Positions 45,101-56,007 of a DNA stretch of 64,000 nt are shown here, one piece after another. How positions within the stretch are numbered: the first letter of the stretch is position 1; every line of letters begins with the position of its first letter. Under the pieces are notes generated by a model. The model ran no database searches. It was not told where the DNA came from and saw only the letters and a program-made list of their open reading frames with translations. This DNA comes from Luzula sylvatica (Eukaryota; Streptophyta; Magnoliopsida; Poales; Juncaceae). The DNA lies in contig OX326959.1 of the NCBI GenBank assembly GCA_946800325.1, positions 53,957,276 to 54,021,275 of the forward strand, in the 5' to 3' direction. Both the position numbers and the translations under genes were made by a program.

Positions 45101-47486
45101 CGCGGGAAATGCATTCTATTGCTTCCTCGATGGATTTTCGGGCTATTTCCAAATACCGGTCGCACCCGAAGATCAAGAGAAGACCACATTCACGTGCCCG
45201 TTTGGTACATTCGCGTATCGACGCATGCCATTCGGCCTATGCAACGCTCCCGGCACATTTCAAAGGTGTATGCTTTCTATTTTCTCCGATTATATTTCCA
45301 AATTCATTGAAGTTTTTATGGATGATTTTTCGGTATTTGGAGATTCTTTCGATTCATGCTTAGGCAATTTATCCCAAATACTCGAAAAATGCGTCGAACC
45401 TAACCTTGTCTTAAATTTTGAGAAATGCCACTTCATGGTGAGCGAAGGAATTGTTTTAGGTCATTTAATCTCGGAGAAAGGAATGGAAGTCGACAAGGCA
45501 AAAATCGACGTAATCAAGACGCTTCCGTATCCAAAGACGGTGAAAGACGTGCGATCCTTCCTCGGCCATGCGGGATTCTATAGGCGCTTCATCAAAGACT
45601 TCTCGAAAATCTCGCAACCGATGTGCCAACTTCTCCAAAAAGATGCAAAATTCGAGTTCAATGCAAAGTGCAAGGAGACTTTCGACAATCTCAAGGAAAA
45701 GCTTTGCTCGGCACCAATCATCAAGTCGCCAAATTGGGAGCTACCATTCGAGATAATGTGTGACGCAAGCGACACAAGTGTGGGGGCGGTACTTGGCCAA
45801 AGAGAAGGAAAAGACCCCCACGTCATCGCATACGCCTCGAGGTCTCTCGACAATGCCCAACGAAACTACACCACCACCGAAAAGGAACTCCTCGCAATTG
45901 TGTTTGCATTGGAGAAATTTCGCTCTTATCTTTTAGGTACGAAGGTGATAGTCTTCTCGGACCACGGCGCATTGAGACATTTGATGAAAAAGAAGGAGTG
46001 CAAACCGAGATTGCTTAGATGGATCCTTTTGCTTCAAGAATTCGACCTCGAGATCAAGGACAAAAAGGGAAGCGAGAATCTCGTGGCGGACCATTTGAGT
46101 CGGCTTCCATTGAAGATCGAAGATCTCGTTCCGATTCGCGAGGAATTCCCCGAGGAACACGTTCTCGCGGCCCAAGTCGAAGTGCCATGGTATGCCGACC
46201 TAGCAAACTATATCGTCACGAAGAAATTTCCCCCGAACTTCTCCAAGGCGCAACGCGATAAGATGAAAAGCAACGCTCGATTCTACGTTTGGGAGGACCC
46301 GATCTTATTTCGCATTTGCGCCGATCAAGTAATTCGAAAGTGTGTTCACCAAAATGAGGTACAATCTATTCTTTCTTTTTGTCATACATTTCAATGTGGT
46401 GGACATTTCGGTATCGCACGTACCACACACAAGGTACAAGAATGTGGATTTTATTGGCCGACCTTGCATAAAGACGTTGCAAACTTTATGAAAGGTTGCG
46501 AAAATTGCCAAAAGACGGGGAACTTGAGCCGTAGAAATCAAATGCCCCTCAATTCAATATATGTGTGTGAACCATTCGATGTTTGGGGCATTGATTTCAT
46601 GGGCCCATTTCCCTCGTCTTTTGGCTATACTTACATCTTGTTGTGTGTACATTATGTGACCAAATGGGTGGAGGCGGTACCAACCAAGCATGCGGACTCG
46701 AAAATGGTGGTGGACTTTTTGAAGAAGAATATCTTTCAACGATTCGGCACACCAAGAGTACTAATAAGCGATCGGGGTTCCCATTTTTGCAATCGATATC
46801 TCCAAAGCCTCCTCGAAAAATACCATGTGAGCCATCGAACCTCAACCGCGTATCATCCTCAAACGAACGGCCAAGCGGAGGTTTCAAACCGAGAAATCAA
46901 GTATATTTTGGAGAAAGTGGTGAACCCGACACGGAAAGATTGGAGTACTCGGCTAGGCGACGCACTTTGGGCGTACCGAACCGCCTTCAAAACGCCAATA
47001 GGTATGACTCCTTTCAAACTCGTGTACGGAAAAGCGTGCCATCTACCGGTCGAGTTAGAGCATAAGGCCTTTTGGGCGATAAAACAAATCACATTGGACT
47101 ACCCGAAGGATGCATCTGCTCGAAAATTGCAACTTCTCGAATTGGACGAATTTCGACAAAATGCTTATGATAACTCGAGTTTGTGCAAGGCAAAAGCCAA
47201 AAGATTCCATGATCGAATGATTAAAAAGAAGAATTTTAATGTGGGGGAACGAGTGTTGTTATTCAACTCTCGTTTCAAGCTTTTCCCCGGGAAACTTCAG
47301 TCCCGATGGATCGGCCCTTTTGTGGTCACCAATGTGACTACATGTGGGGTTGTCGAAATTCAAAGCGAAGAAACGAGCAAATCATTCAAAGTGAACGGCC
47401 ATCGACTCAAACACTACCATGCAAACTTCGAAACCGGGTGGATGGAGGAGCAAGCTCTAGAGCCCAACGACACCTCACAATTATGA
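42111..47486 (+). pseudogene. gag-pol: Gypsy Gag-Pol polyprotein with one in-frame stop in RT
   Basis: One frame from ATG 42111 to TGA 47486, 1790 codons apart from TAG at 45009-45011. Seen in order: Gag core (EGPKEWFYNLRGPLNFNEV), zinc knuckle CGVCLANTHHTDEC (about residue 306), protease DLGAS (about 625), RT with WVSPIHVVPKK before the stop and [12 protein letters not shown] after it, active site FMDD (about 1070), RNase H starting [12 protein letters not shown], integrase zinc region (GCENCQKTG) and D-D-E ([21 protein letters not shown]). The C-terminus lacks a chromodomain. The stop sits where the family has Trp (GWRVCIDYR), so it fits a single G-to-A change. Everything else is open, so decay has only begun. 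An alternative is a base-call error. Confidence 0.92.
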
Positions 47487-48190
47487 GCTCGGCCAAGTCG
47501 AGCTCAAGACGTTAAACAAGAGCGCTAGCGAGGGAGGCACGCCCACGCATCAAAGGTTGTATCTCTCTAATTATCCCTCCTTTTTAATTTTTCTATTTTT
47601 TATACTTGAGGACAAGTAATCTCTAAGTGTGGGGGGGTAACGTACAATCTTTGACCTGTATGAGCCCAATTAAAATTTAAAAATCAGGGAAAGTTTGACC
47701 TGTATGAGCCCAATTAAAAATTTGCATAAAATCATTTTTCTTGAACCTAGGAGCCTGCTGAGTCTCAATACACGAATAAATTGCATAAAAAGATTTTTCT
47801 CCACTTCATTGAATTAATTTGTTGGTTTTTAAACGAATTTTCACCGAACCACCATTTTTACTCTCAAAATTTTAATTTTACATAATATTTGAAGAATTTT
47901 TGGTTGAGATCTTTAAGAGATTCTTTCGGGGATTCAAGCCCTAATCAATATTTTCACAAATAATGAGTTTTTGACAATTTGATCAATCCTCGATTTACAT
48001 GACACACCATTTTCAATAAATAAACCCATGTTGAACTTGGAATTTCTAAAAAGTTTTGTTTGAACCAATTTAGTAAGTTTTGCTTGAATCTTAAAATTTG
48101 ACCATTTGCACTTAAAGGGCCCGACCGTTCATGGGGATTCGAAATTACACTAACGGGAACCAATTTGCGCTCAAAACTTGATTCGATGAG

Positions 48191-48259
48191 CTCATGCACC
48201 TTGATTAAGTAATGAGTGGTGTGAGTCATGACCACTTGTTGGCTAAAGGGGTGCATGAG
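48191..48259 (+). other. Gypsy hairpin 1 (loop GTGAGTCATG)
   Basis: The inner stem AGTGGT/ACCACT (48215-48220, 48231-48236) encloses loop GTGAGTCATG. The outer stem CTCATGCACC/GGTGCATGAG (48191-48200, 48250-48259) is perfect over 10 bp. Confidence 0.82.
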
Positions 48260-48280
48260 TCGTAGTAAACCAAAGTAGCC

Positions 48281-48310
48281 GGCTCTTGGTGTGAGTCATG
48301 ATCAAGAGTC
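48281..48310 (+). other. Gypsy hairpin 2 (same loop, different stem)
   Basis: GGCTCTTGGT (48281-48290) pairs with ATCAAGAGTC (48301-48310) over 10 bp with two G-T pairs, around the same loop GTGAGTCATG. An outer GTAGTAAAC / GTTTTCTAC pair (48262-48270, about 48322-48330) adds to it. Confidence 0.8.
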
Positions 48311-48362
48311 GTTGCGAAAAAGTTTTCTACAATCACGGATTAAAGCGCTTTCGATTGTCGAG

Positions 48363-48429
48363 TCCGTGCGATTGATTAAGTAATGAGTGGTGTGAGTCAT
48401 GACCACTTGTTGGCTAAAGATTGCGCGGA
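48363..48429 (+). other. Gypsy hairpin 3 (same loop)
   Basis: The inner stem AGTGGT/ACCACT and loop GTGAGTCATG are as in hairpin 1. The outer stem TCCGTGCGA (48363-48371) pairs with TTGCGCGGA (48421-48429) with two G-T pairs. Confidence 0.8.
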
Positions 48430-48490
48430 TCCTTGGGGTTTTACTAAGTAATGAGTGCTGTGAGTCATGATCACTTGTTATCCCAAAGGA
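48430..48490 (+). other. Gypsy hairpin 4 (same loop)
   Basis: The inner stem AGTGCT/ATCACT (one mismatch) encloses loop GTGAGTCATG at 48460-48469. The outer TCCTTGGGG (48430-48438) pairs with TCCCAAAGGA (48481-48490) with one bulged A. Confidence 0.78.
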
Positions 48491-49036
48491 CACACATGGG
48501 GACCATCGAAAGCGACAACGAACAAAAGAAAAGAAATAAAAAAAAAAGAGAATAAAAGAAAAGAAGAAAAGAAATTAAAAGAATAAAAAGGAAAGAAAAG
48601 GAGTTCAAAAATCGAGCGCAAATTGGGAAAATTTAGTAGAAATCGAGGATGAACCAAGTACTAACGTACCGAACGGTATAAAAGTGACAATTTACATTTA
48701 AGAAACGATTTTTTTTGCAAAACGGAAAAGTTGGTTTTTACTAATGCTTTTTCATGATAATCCTTGTGAATTGTGGAGTGAAAAGAATTGAATGATGGTG
48801 TTTAATCATCTTTTTCGGTTGAGATCATTTGCTCTAGTAACTCTTCGAATGTGTGCAAATTATTGAAATAGATTCTATATTTGATCAACCTCTATCTCTC
48901 TCAATATTAGTAATCATGATGAAATGAGAGTAACCCAATTTGCCTTGTGAAATTAGTTTTTGAACAAAATCTTATGTGTTAGACTTTTATGTTCCAATTG
49001 ATCGAGGACGATCAAGGGTTTAAGTGTGGGGGTATT

Positions 49037-50383
49037 TGATGCGAGGCAAATAGGACATAATTTCAATGCTTAAATTGGGGATTTTAGCCCTTGTGAAGAG
49101 CAATTATATATACTTTATTAATCATATTTGAGATAACATGAATATTTCTTCACTAAGTGTGTTTTATTGATAAATGCAGGTTTTTGGACGAAAGTTTTGG
49201 CATTTCAACAGTGTAGTTGTCTTCCTCTCCTCGCGCCGATAAAATCGATATATTATACTACCCATTTCGGTACACGTATGAAGAAGGAGGCAAGTAATCT
49301 ACCACACAAAAGTCTACACCAAATTCAATACGAAAACCACTCACACTTTAACCACCATTCAGCCCACCTACCTCACCTACAATTACCAAACTATCCTCAA
49401 TCCTCTCAACAATCTCTAGACCAATGGGAAGACTCCAAATACACTATAAATAGACCCCAAAGGCCTTGGGGCAGGATTACATTCTCTTCACCATTTTTCT
49501 GCCCTCTCTCTCTCTCTCTCTTTCTCTTTCTCTTTCCAAGCACTCTCAAGAACTCTTAAAGAACCACTCAAGTCCATCAATTCGGGAATTTCCTCTTTCA
49601 CCGGATTCAAGCTTTCTTCTTTCGGTGAAAAGATTTAGCAAGTCATAAAAGAGACACTCCTCAATCGGACCCGAAGCTTTCTTCAACCGGGAAGGACGTT
49701 TCTTCAAGACGAGAAAACAGCTCAATCATCTAGCTTCCTAGCGATTCGAGCATCAATCGTCCACGATCACAAGGAAGGAGTACCTCTAATCACGTTGAAG
49801 CTTCCTTCTCGTTTTAGGTGTAATCTTTTCTTTTCTCGAATTTGATGTGTGTAAATATAACTTGTTTGATTCTAAAATTCTTATTCTTGATCTTTTCTTG
49901 ATCTTTTCTTTTCTTGATCATTTTCTCTTTATTTTTCAATTGCTGTATATACTAGATCTGTTAAAATTCTCATTACGTAGATCTTGATTTCTAGTTTCGG
50001 GAACATTTTGAATCGTTGAATTTAATGAAATATTCGAATTGATATGAGTCTTTGAAATATGTCACTTAAACTGAAAACCTGCTGTTTCCAGAGACTGTTT
50101 TTTGTAATTCGTTAATAACTTTTTATTCCGTTGTCCAAATTGTTTGAAATTTTAGGATCAATTTGATAATATTCAGAACTCACTGTAGACAAATTTTCAT
50201 TAATTTTGGAAACTTCAAAATATTTATTTTAATGATCTAAATCTTAATCATATTTTGACGCAATAGCTCCCTGTGGAACGAATCTATTATTTTCTGCTAT
50301 ACAACCATATAATTCACTTGTTTGATATTACGGGACTTTAAAACAACGATACGCTTTTTAGACGTGCAAAAAGACCGCTATCA
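49037..50383 (+). repeat. Gypsy 3' LTR
   Basis: Almost identical to the 5' LTR. The differences I saw are scattered transitions, a few transversions (for example near 49890 and 49920), one C deletion near 49462 and a shorter CT run. Confidence 0.95.
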
Positions 50384-50388
50384 GGTAG

Positions 50389-51806
50389 AAGGGACGTTTG
50401 TATATAAAACTTTAATTTTGATGAAAAAATAGTAGTAATAAACCATTTTATATATATTTATCTTAAAATCTTGAGGAGGGGGGAGAGGGAATGGTAAATG
50501 ATACCTTCTCGGGCCCTTAGGGCGTGTTTGCTAGGGCAGTTTTGTATAGTTGCAGGAAACCAATATATAAATATCAGGAAACTATGATAGCATGAATATG
50601 CAAAAATTATGAGTGTAGGGTGTTTAAAAGATGTTTGATGATAAATCATAGGATTAGATATATCAAATGAATAAAATATTTTACAATTATATTATTTCTT
50701 ATGAAATTCTATAAGTATCATATTTATGTCTTAATTATATAAAAATATTATAATTATGTCATATAAATAAATAATACTAATAATTTTAAATTAACATATT
50801 TTAAATAATACAAATGAAAGAAAAATAATTTTAGACAATATTATTTTTTTAATACCATTAATTTTTCCATAATATTTTTTTTAATACAACTATTTTCCAG
50901 AGATTATTGTTTTTTTTATTACGAGTAAAATACTATTTTACCATCTTATGTAAGTAAAGAATTGTTGTCATGTGTATTTATCAGAATAAAATATTTTTTA
51001 TTCAAAAAATAATTTAATATGTTATTGAAAAAGTGATATATTGTATGGGTTTATGATAAGTTTGTGTATGAACATATCATAAAAAAATATTATTTTTTAG
51101 TACCGTTAATATTTTGAGAATATTATTTTTTAATACAGCTATTTTTTAGAGAATATTATTTCTAAATACCATTATTTTTTTGAAAATATTATTTTTTAAT
51201 ACAACTAATCTTTAGAGAATATTATTTTTAAACTAGTCATTGGATAATAAGTTCAATTTTTTGTTGTATCGCTTTCGAGTTTTATTTTTCAATTTAAGTT
51301 ATTATTAATTATTAATTTTTTGTGGAATTCTATGTAATATATTTAATTCATAAATTTAATTGTATATTGTTTATTCCTTCAAGTTATGTTTAATTAAATA
51401 ATTAAATAAACAAAATAAATAAATTGTTTACCTACATTAAAGTAAAGTAAAAGGATTTTTTGTTGTTGAATAAATTAACAAGTTGAGTTGTTTGATGTTA
51501 GAGGTAAGCTCCAATTTCCTAGCTTTTGTGTGTGTTTTTGGTAGTTTCTTGAGTTTAGTCATTCCAACACTTCACTTCCCAATACCCAACCAAACACTAA
51601 AAAAATTTCCCGTCAAATACATTGGATTCTATCAAAACTAGGGTTCAAAACATATCTGTAACGGGCATAGGCTTGTCTATGAGTGAAGTTTTATATAAAA
51701 GAAAGAGGCTATGTACCGTGGCCTTATATTCTCCATCAACATCTTTTATATCACCAATTAATAATTAATTAACATGACGATTAATAAAATAACACAATAT
51801 TAATAG

Positions 51807-51807
<1 letters not shown>
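50389..51807. other. AT-rich intergenic DNA, possible worn MITE
   Basis: No gene is seen. GGGCGTGTTTGCTAGGG near 50520 and its rough complement CCCAACCAAACACT near 51585 could be worn terminal repeats of an element of about 1.1 kb, but no target duplication supports this. The part at 50860-51240 repeats the word TTAGAGAATATTATTTTTAA with variations. Confidence 0.4.

Positions 51808-51809
<2 letters not shown>

Positions 51810-51901
<92 letters not shown>
51810..51901. repeat. (TA)n microsatellite
   Basis: About 46 TA units, directly left of MITE copy B. Confidence 0.95.
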
Positions 51902-51903
<2 letters not shown>

Positions 51904-51908
51904 GGGTT

Positions 51909-52165
51909 TGTTAAGGAGAATCCAAAAAAAAAAATCCAAAAATAATCCACGCGTGCAAAATATACTGATGAAACTAGCAAAATATACTATTCAAATTAGC
52001 AAAATATACTGATAAATCTAATATGTTAACATAGTTAAAATTGAGAATAAAATAATACATTTTCAATAGTATATTTTGATAAATACAAGAATATAATTTG
52101 CTAATTTCAATAGTATATTTTGGTCTTTTGATTCTTTTTTGGATTTTTTTTATGAATTCTTGTTA

Positions 52166-52168
<3 letters not shown>
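51909..52168 (+). mobile_element. TA-flanked MITE, copy B
   Basis: The ends TGTTAAGGAGAATCC and, inverted, TGCTAACAAGAATTC match copies A and C. The body contains repeated GCAAAATATACT and AATAGTATATTTTG words. It lies between (TA)46 and (TA)24. Confidence 0.78.

Positions 52169-52216
<48 letters not shown>
52169..52216. repeat. (TA)n microsatellite between MITE copies
   Basis: A run of about 24 TA units shared as the border of copies B and C. Confidence 0.95.
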
Positions 52217-52218
<2 letters not shown>

Positions 52219-52220
52219 TT

Positions 52221-52464
52221 TGCTAAGAAGAATCCAAAAAAGAATCCAAAAAGAATTCACGTATGCAAAATATACTGATGAAACTAGCAAAATAAACTAT
52301 TCAAATGAGCAAAATATACTGATGAATCCAATATGTTAACATAGTTAAAATTGAGAATAAAATAATATATTTTTCAATAGTATATTTTGATAAATACAAT
52401 AATAATTTTTGCTAATTTCAATAGTATATTTTGATCTTTGAATTATTTTTATAGATTCTTGTTA

Positions 52465-52467
<3 letters not shown>
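52221..52467 (+). mobile_element. TA-flanked MITE, copy C
   Basis: The ends are TGCTAAGAAGAATCC and, inverted, TGCTAACAAGAATC. It is direct-tandem to copy B and followed by another TA run (52468-52498). Confidence 0.78.
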
Positions 52468-52502
<35 letters not shown>

Positions 52503-52944
52503 ATTTTGGTTTGTAGACGAAATAAGTTTGGAAATGATCAAAATAACCAACATAGTTTGATAATTCCTGAAATAACAGATTTAATTACAATTAACAAACC
52601 GAGAGCAACCCTAACTAGCTAGTGTATGCCCGACCTAAATTAGATAACCGACCCAAAAATTAGGGACCGCCCGCCCCTAGCCCTCTGACCGACCCAAAAT
52701 CCGTTGGTTCAGCCCGCCCCTACCCCTGACCGACCCAATCTCGCTTGGTACAGCCCGTCTCTAATATCTTACCGACCCAATAGAACACTTGGGACATGCC
52801 GCCCCTAAACCTGCCACAGACGTACACCCGTGACCCCCTTCTCTCTATTCTTTAATCATTTAAGAGACCTCTCTCTCTCGACAGCCTTTTCTTTCCCCCT
52901 TTTCTCTCCCTCTTTCTCCCTATTTCTCCCATTCTCTCGTGCCA

Positions 52945-52948
<4 letters not shown>

Positions 52949-52996
<48 letters not shown>
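52949..52996. repeat. (CT)n microsatellite
   Basis: A CT run at the end of a longer pyrimidine-rich stretch (52855-52996) resembling a plant 5' untranslated leader. Confidence 0.9.
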
Positions 52997-52998
<2 letters not shown>

Positions 52999-53009
52999 AT
53001 ACCACAAAC

Positions 53010-53800
53010 CAGTGTTGTAAAAAACACCGAAAAACGATGTTACGGTGGAAGACCGTTCCGGTTTTTGCCATAACGTTTCAAAAAACGGTCTAACGTTTTT
53101 CGAACCGTGTCTGACCGTTTTTTTTTTACCGAAAAATGTTTTTAACCCGTTTTACATACCAATTTTTTCTTCTAATTATTTTTGGCCCGGATTTTTAAAA
53201 TTTTTTGGGTAGTTATTTTTCTCGTCACATGATTTTTTTTTCACCGAGTCTCCGCTTTAGTTCTTCTTCATCTTCACGACAATGATTGCGATGCTCCATT
53301 TTTCAGTTCTTCACGATTGATTAAAGGATGATGATGGCTCGGTTTAATTTACGACAAGGGCTGCTCTCTTTTTCTTCACAACAAAGGATAATCTCCTCTC
53401 CACGAATTGTGATTGTGAGTGCTAAGTTGATTTAATTTGTGCAAATTTGATACGACAACGGATGAGGAGAATGTGTAATTCGTCATTAACGAGGGATCAA
53501 CTCCGACGGAATTGGTCCCAAATGATGTTAATGATTTTACGCTTTAGTTTTTTTTTATTTGAATTTATATTTTGATGTTACATTTATATTGGATATTCTT
53601 TTGATGTTACGTTTATATTGGACATTGTTTATATTATTTTTTTACTATTAAAAAATTGAATTATTATATATTTTTTGTTTTATTTATAAATTTTAATTAA
53701 ATTATTACCGATTCCGGCGACCGATTTTTCACCGTTTTACGATATTCTCGTAAAACGGTCCCCGGCCGTTCCGTACCGTTTTCTGTATTTTACAACATTG
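53010..53800. mobile_element. Non-autonomous hAT element with perfect 8-bp TSD
   Basis: CCACAAAC flanks it at 53002-53009 and 53801-53808. The terminal repeats are CAGTGTTGTAAAAAAC and, inverted, CAATGTTGTAAAATAC. Subterminal ACGGT/CCGTT words are frequent on both sides, as in Ac-like elements. 791 bp, no transposase. Confidence 0.88.
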
Positions 53801-53808
53801 CCACAAAC

Positions 53809-53823
53809 ACATGAAGCTCTTCG

Positions 53824-53871
<48 letters not shown>

Positions 53872-54505
53872 CTCTCTCATGTTGGAGATGAAGAGAGAGA
53901 AGAGCAAAGAAGATGAAACCCTAGGACGAACGACGCTGCTGACGGTGAAGAGAAAGAAGGCCAAGAACCTCCGTCGCGACAACCACCATTGCCACAGTTT
54001 CCTCTTCTCTTTCAAGGCTAAGATCCAAGACAAACGGTATTTTTTCTTTTTCAAGACTAAGATCCCTCGCAACAGCCCTAATTTCGACTTTTCGAAGCCC
54101 TAATTTTGATATGATAGATGATTTTAATCCATTTCAGGGCAGATGTGGATAAATTAGCAGCCATGGATGAAAAATACAAAGTCTTTCATGATCGACTCAC
54201 ATACAGGGAGGTAATTATTTCTTTTGCTTTCTAATATTGTGTTGGATAAAGCAATTGATGATAAATTGGATGATATTAGGGTCAAGCAGATTTATCAAAC
54301 AGATTTACCTCCCTGTATCATTAATTTTTTAGGCTCAAACAGATTGATGATAAAATAGATTAGACTCACATTCAGTCCAATTGATGATAAATTGCTGATT
54401 TTTTAGTCTTTCATAATAAACAATTGCACCTAATTTTGACAATTAAATATTATTTTGGTGGCAGGAAATTGTAGATTTTCCTGGACTTTTGGGATGATTT
54501 CCTCT
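53809..54505 (+). pseudogene. Exon-like fragments inside the CACTA element
   Basis: An open frame from ATG about 53888 (EMKREKSKEDETLGRTTLLT..) is Lys/Arg rich. Two further pieces look like exons: AG before 54139 to GT after about 54211 (DVDKLAAMDEKYKVFHDRL), and AG before about 54466 (EIVDFPGLLG). I do not recognise the protein. This could be a captured host gene fragment or a small transposon gene. The first ATG region is interrupted upstream by the hAT. Confidence 0.35.
53828..53868. repeat. (CT)n microsatellite
   Basis: A CT run immediately right of the hAT insertion. Confidence 0.9.
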
Positions 54506-55248
54506 CGGATGGCCAGTTGGTGGCTTCCCGGTCCACAGATAAAATTATATTTTTACCCTTCTAATTAATTACTTATTAGTAAATTAATTAATTTTAATTT
54601 TTTTTGGTTTGGGGGCCATATTATTGCAGTGCGAGGAATAAGGCGAGAGAGAGAGTAAGAGGACACGAGATTGGGAATTGGACAAAATTGGAAGTAGTTG
54701 ACATGAACAAGGTGCCGATCACTATCTGTGCTTAACGGGTCGAAGATTTGTCCAGAGCATCTCATAAAGGTATAACAATAACATTACTATACATTTATTA
54801 ATTATTGTTTAATTATATCTATTTTAGTTAATTAATTTTCAAATTTTTATGATTTATATTAGGCTGGAGCTGACGTGAACGAGGTGCCGACACTAGAAAA
54901 GGAGGCAGTGGAAACACAATAGCTCGATAACTTTGGGTTTATATTAAGCGTCTCTAAAACCCTAAACTCATGAAATAAACGTTTCATTGATTATATAATG
55001 ATATGAATATTTTAATATGAATGAATAGGCATTGCAAGAGGGTCCAAAAGAGGTGAATGTGCTGGTAAAGAAGACAATTTGTATAATCTGTTTGTAAATT
55101 AATTTTCATAATTTCTTTGTTTTAAGTTTTGGAAATACATTTTCATAATTTTTTTTGCTTGTTGAATTACGTTGTTTGTTATAATCTGTTTGTAATAATT
55201 TGGCTTTCTTTCTGCTTAGAAGAGTAGGATTTAATATATATATAATTT
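54506..55248. other. CACTA interior, no gene assigned
   Basis: GTGCGAGG..GAGAGAGAGTAAGAGG and the words GAACAAGGTGCCGA / GAACGAGGTGCCGA (near 54706 and 54878) are repeated, hinting at duplicated exon pieces. I cannot assign a product. Confidence 0.4.
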
Positions 55249-55249
55249 A

Positions 55250-55318
<69 letters not shown>
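55249..55318. repeat. (TA)n microsatellite
   Basis: About 35 TA units within the CACTA region. Confidence 0.95.
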
Positions 55319-55325
<7 letters not shown>

Positions 55326-55926
55326 ATAGATGATACAAATAATGTAAATAATATTTATAACATAATAATATATATAATTTATAATATAATATAATATTAT
55401 TATATAATAAATCAATAATCAGAAACAATAATAATATGTACATAATTTAATAACAATCTTTTGGGGCGGTCTGATCCAAAATCAGGGCGGCCTGACCCAA
55501 TAAATCCTGTCATAAAGGACAGCTGACCCATTAAATCATGTCATATTGGACAGCTGACAACGTACCAGAAATCGTACCACAAAGCTTGTTGGGATTGCCT
55601 GACCCAATAAATAAACCGACCCAAACGTGATTTAGGGGCGGCATGACCCTGTCAGGGTCGCAGCCTTCAAGGTCGGTTTACTAGGGGCGGCCAACCGACC
55701 CAAATTGCGTTAGGGTCGGTTTTGAGAGGTTTTAGGGATGGGCAAAACCGACCCAAATCATCTGAAATGTTGTAGTGGAAGCCATGCAAAATAAAAGGTG
55801 TGAACTTTACCCAATAAAAGGATTACCTCTTATATAGATGTTTATTCCCTGGTTAAATTGGACTGCAAATCACAAAAACTTGAATTCCACAAACCCTGAG
55901 GTGGGATTTGGGGGGGGCTACCGCGA

Positions 55927-55927
<1 letters not shown>

Positions 55928-56004
<77 letters not shown>
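55928..56004. repeat. (GA)n microsatellite
   Basis: About 38 GA units. The Arg-Glu frame across it is an artefact. Confidence 0.95.

Positions 56005-56007
<3 letters not shown>

Larger units (their letters stand above)
47487..49036 (+). other. Gypsy 3' region without env, structured and purine-rich
   Basis: 1.5 kb between pol and the 3' LTR. AAGTGTGGGGG occurs twice (about 47625 and 49022); the second abuts the LTR and is the likely polypurine tract. TTGACCTGTATGAGCCCAAT is repeated near 47652 and 47696. Four hairpins occupy 48191-48490. An A/G-only stretch lies at 48524-48602. No env-like ORF is present. Confidence 0.8.
40625..50383 (+). mobile_element. Ty3/gypsy Athila-like LTR retrotransposon, nearly intact
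   Basis: TSD GGTAG lies at 40620-40624 and 50384-50388. LTRs are 40625-41976 (1352 bp) and 49037-50383 (1347 bp). A PBS, a gag-pol frame with one stop, and a long 3' region without an env ORF are present. About ten substitutions between LTRs by eye (under 1 percent), plus a CT-run length change, indicate recent insertion. There is no chromodomain. The RT text and the PBS of TGGCGCCG type point to the Athila/Tat side of gypsy. Confidence 0.95.
52625..55777. mobile_element. Probable CACTA (EnSpm) element with CCGACCC subterminal repeats
   Basis: The right end is TGTTGTAGTG (55768-55777), the complement of the CACTACAACA terminus. Next to it, 55465-55760 is dense in GGGGCGG, CCGACCC and GGTCGG words. 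A mirrored cluster of CCGACCCAA and CCGCCCCTA lies at 52628-52825 on the left. The left CACTA terminus was not found, so that end is open or lost. The interior holds exon-like fragments and a hAT insertion but no recognisable transposase. Confidence 0.6.

Noticed and set aside
43084..47515. Many other frames overlapping gypsy gag-pol on both strands
   Set aside because: They are shadows of the long polyprotein frame.
50518..51600. Possible hAT or Harbinger MITE with GGGCGTGTTTGC / CCAAACAC ends
   Set aside because: The ends match only loosely, the flanking TTA and TAA are not a direct duplication, and the interior gives no support.
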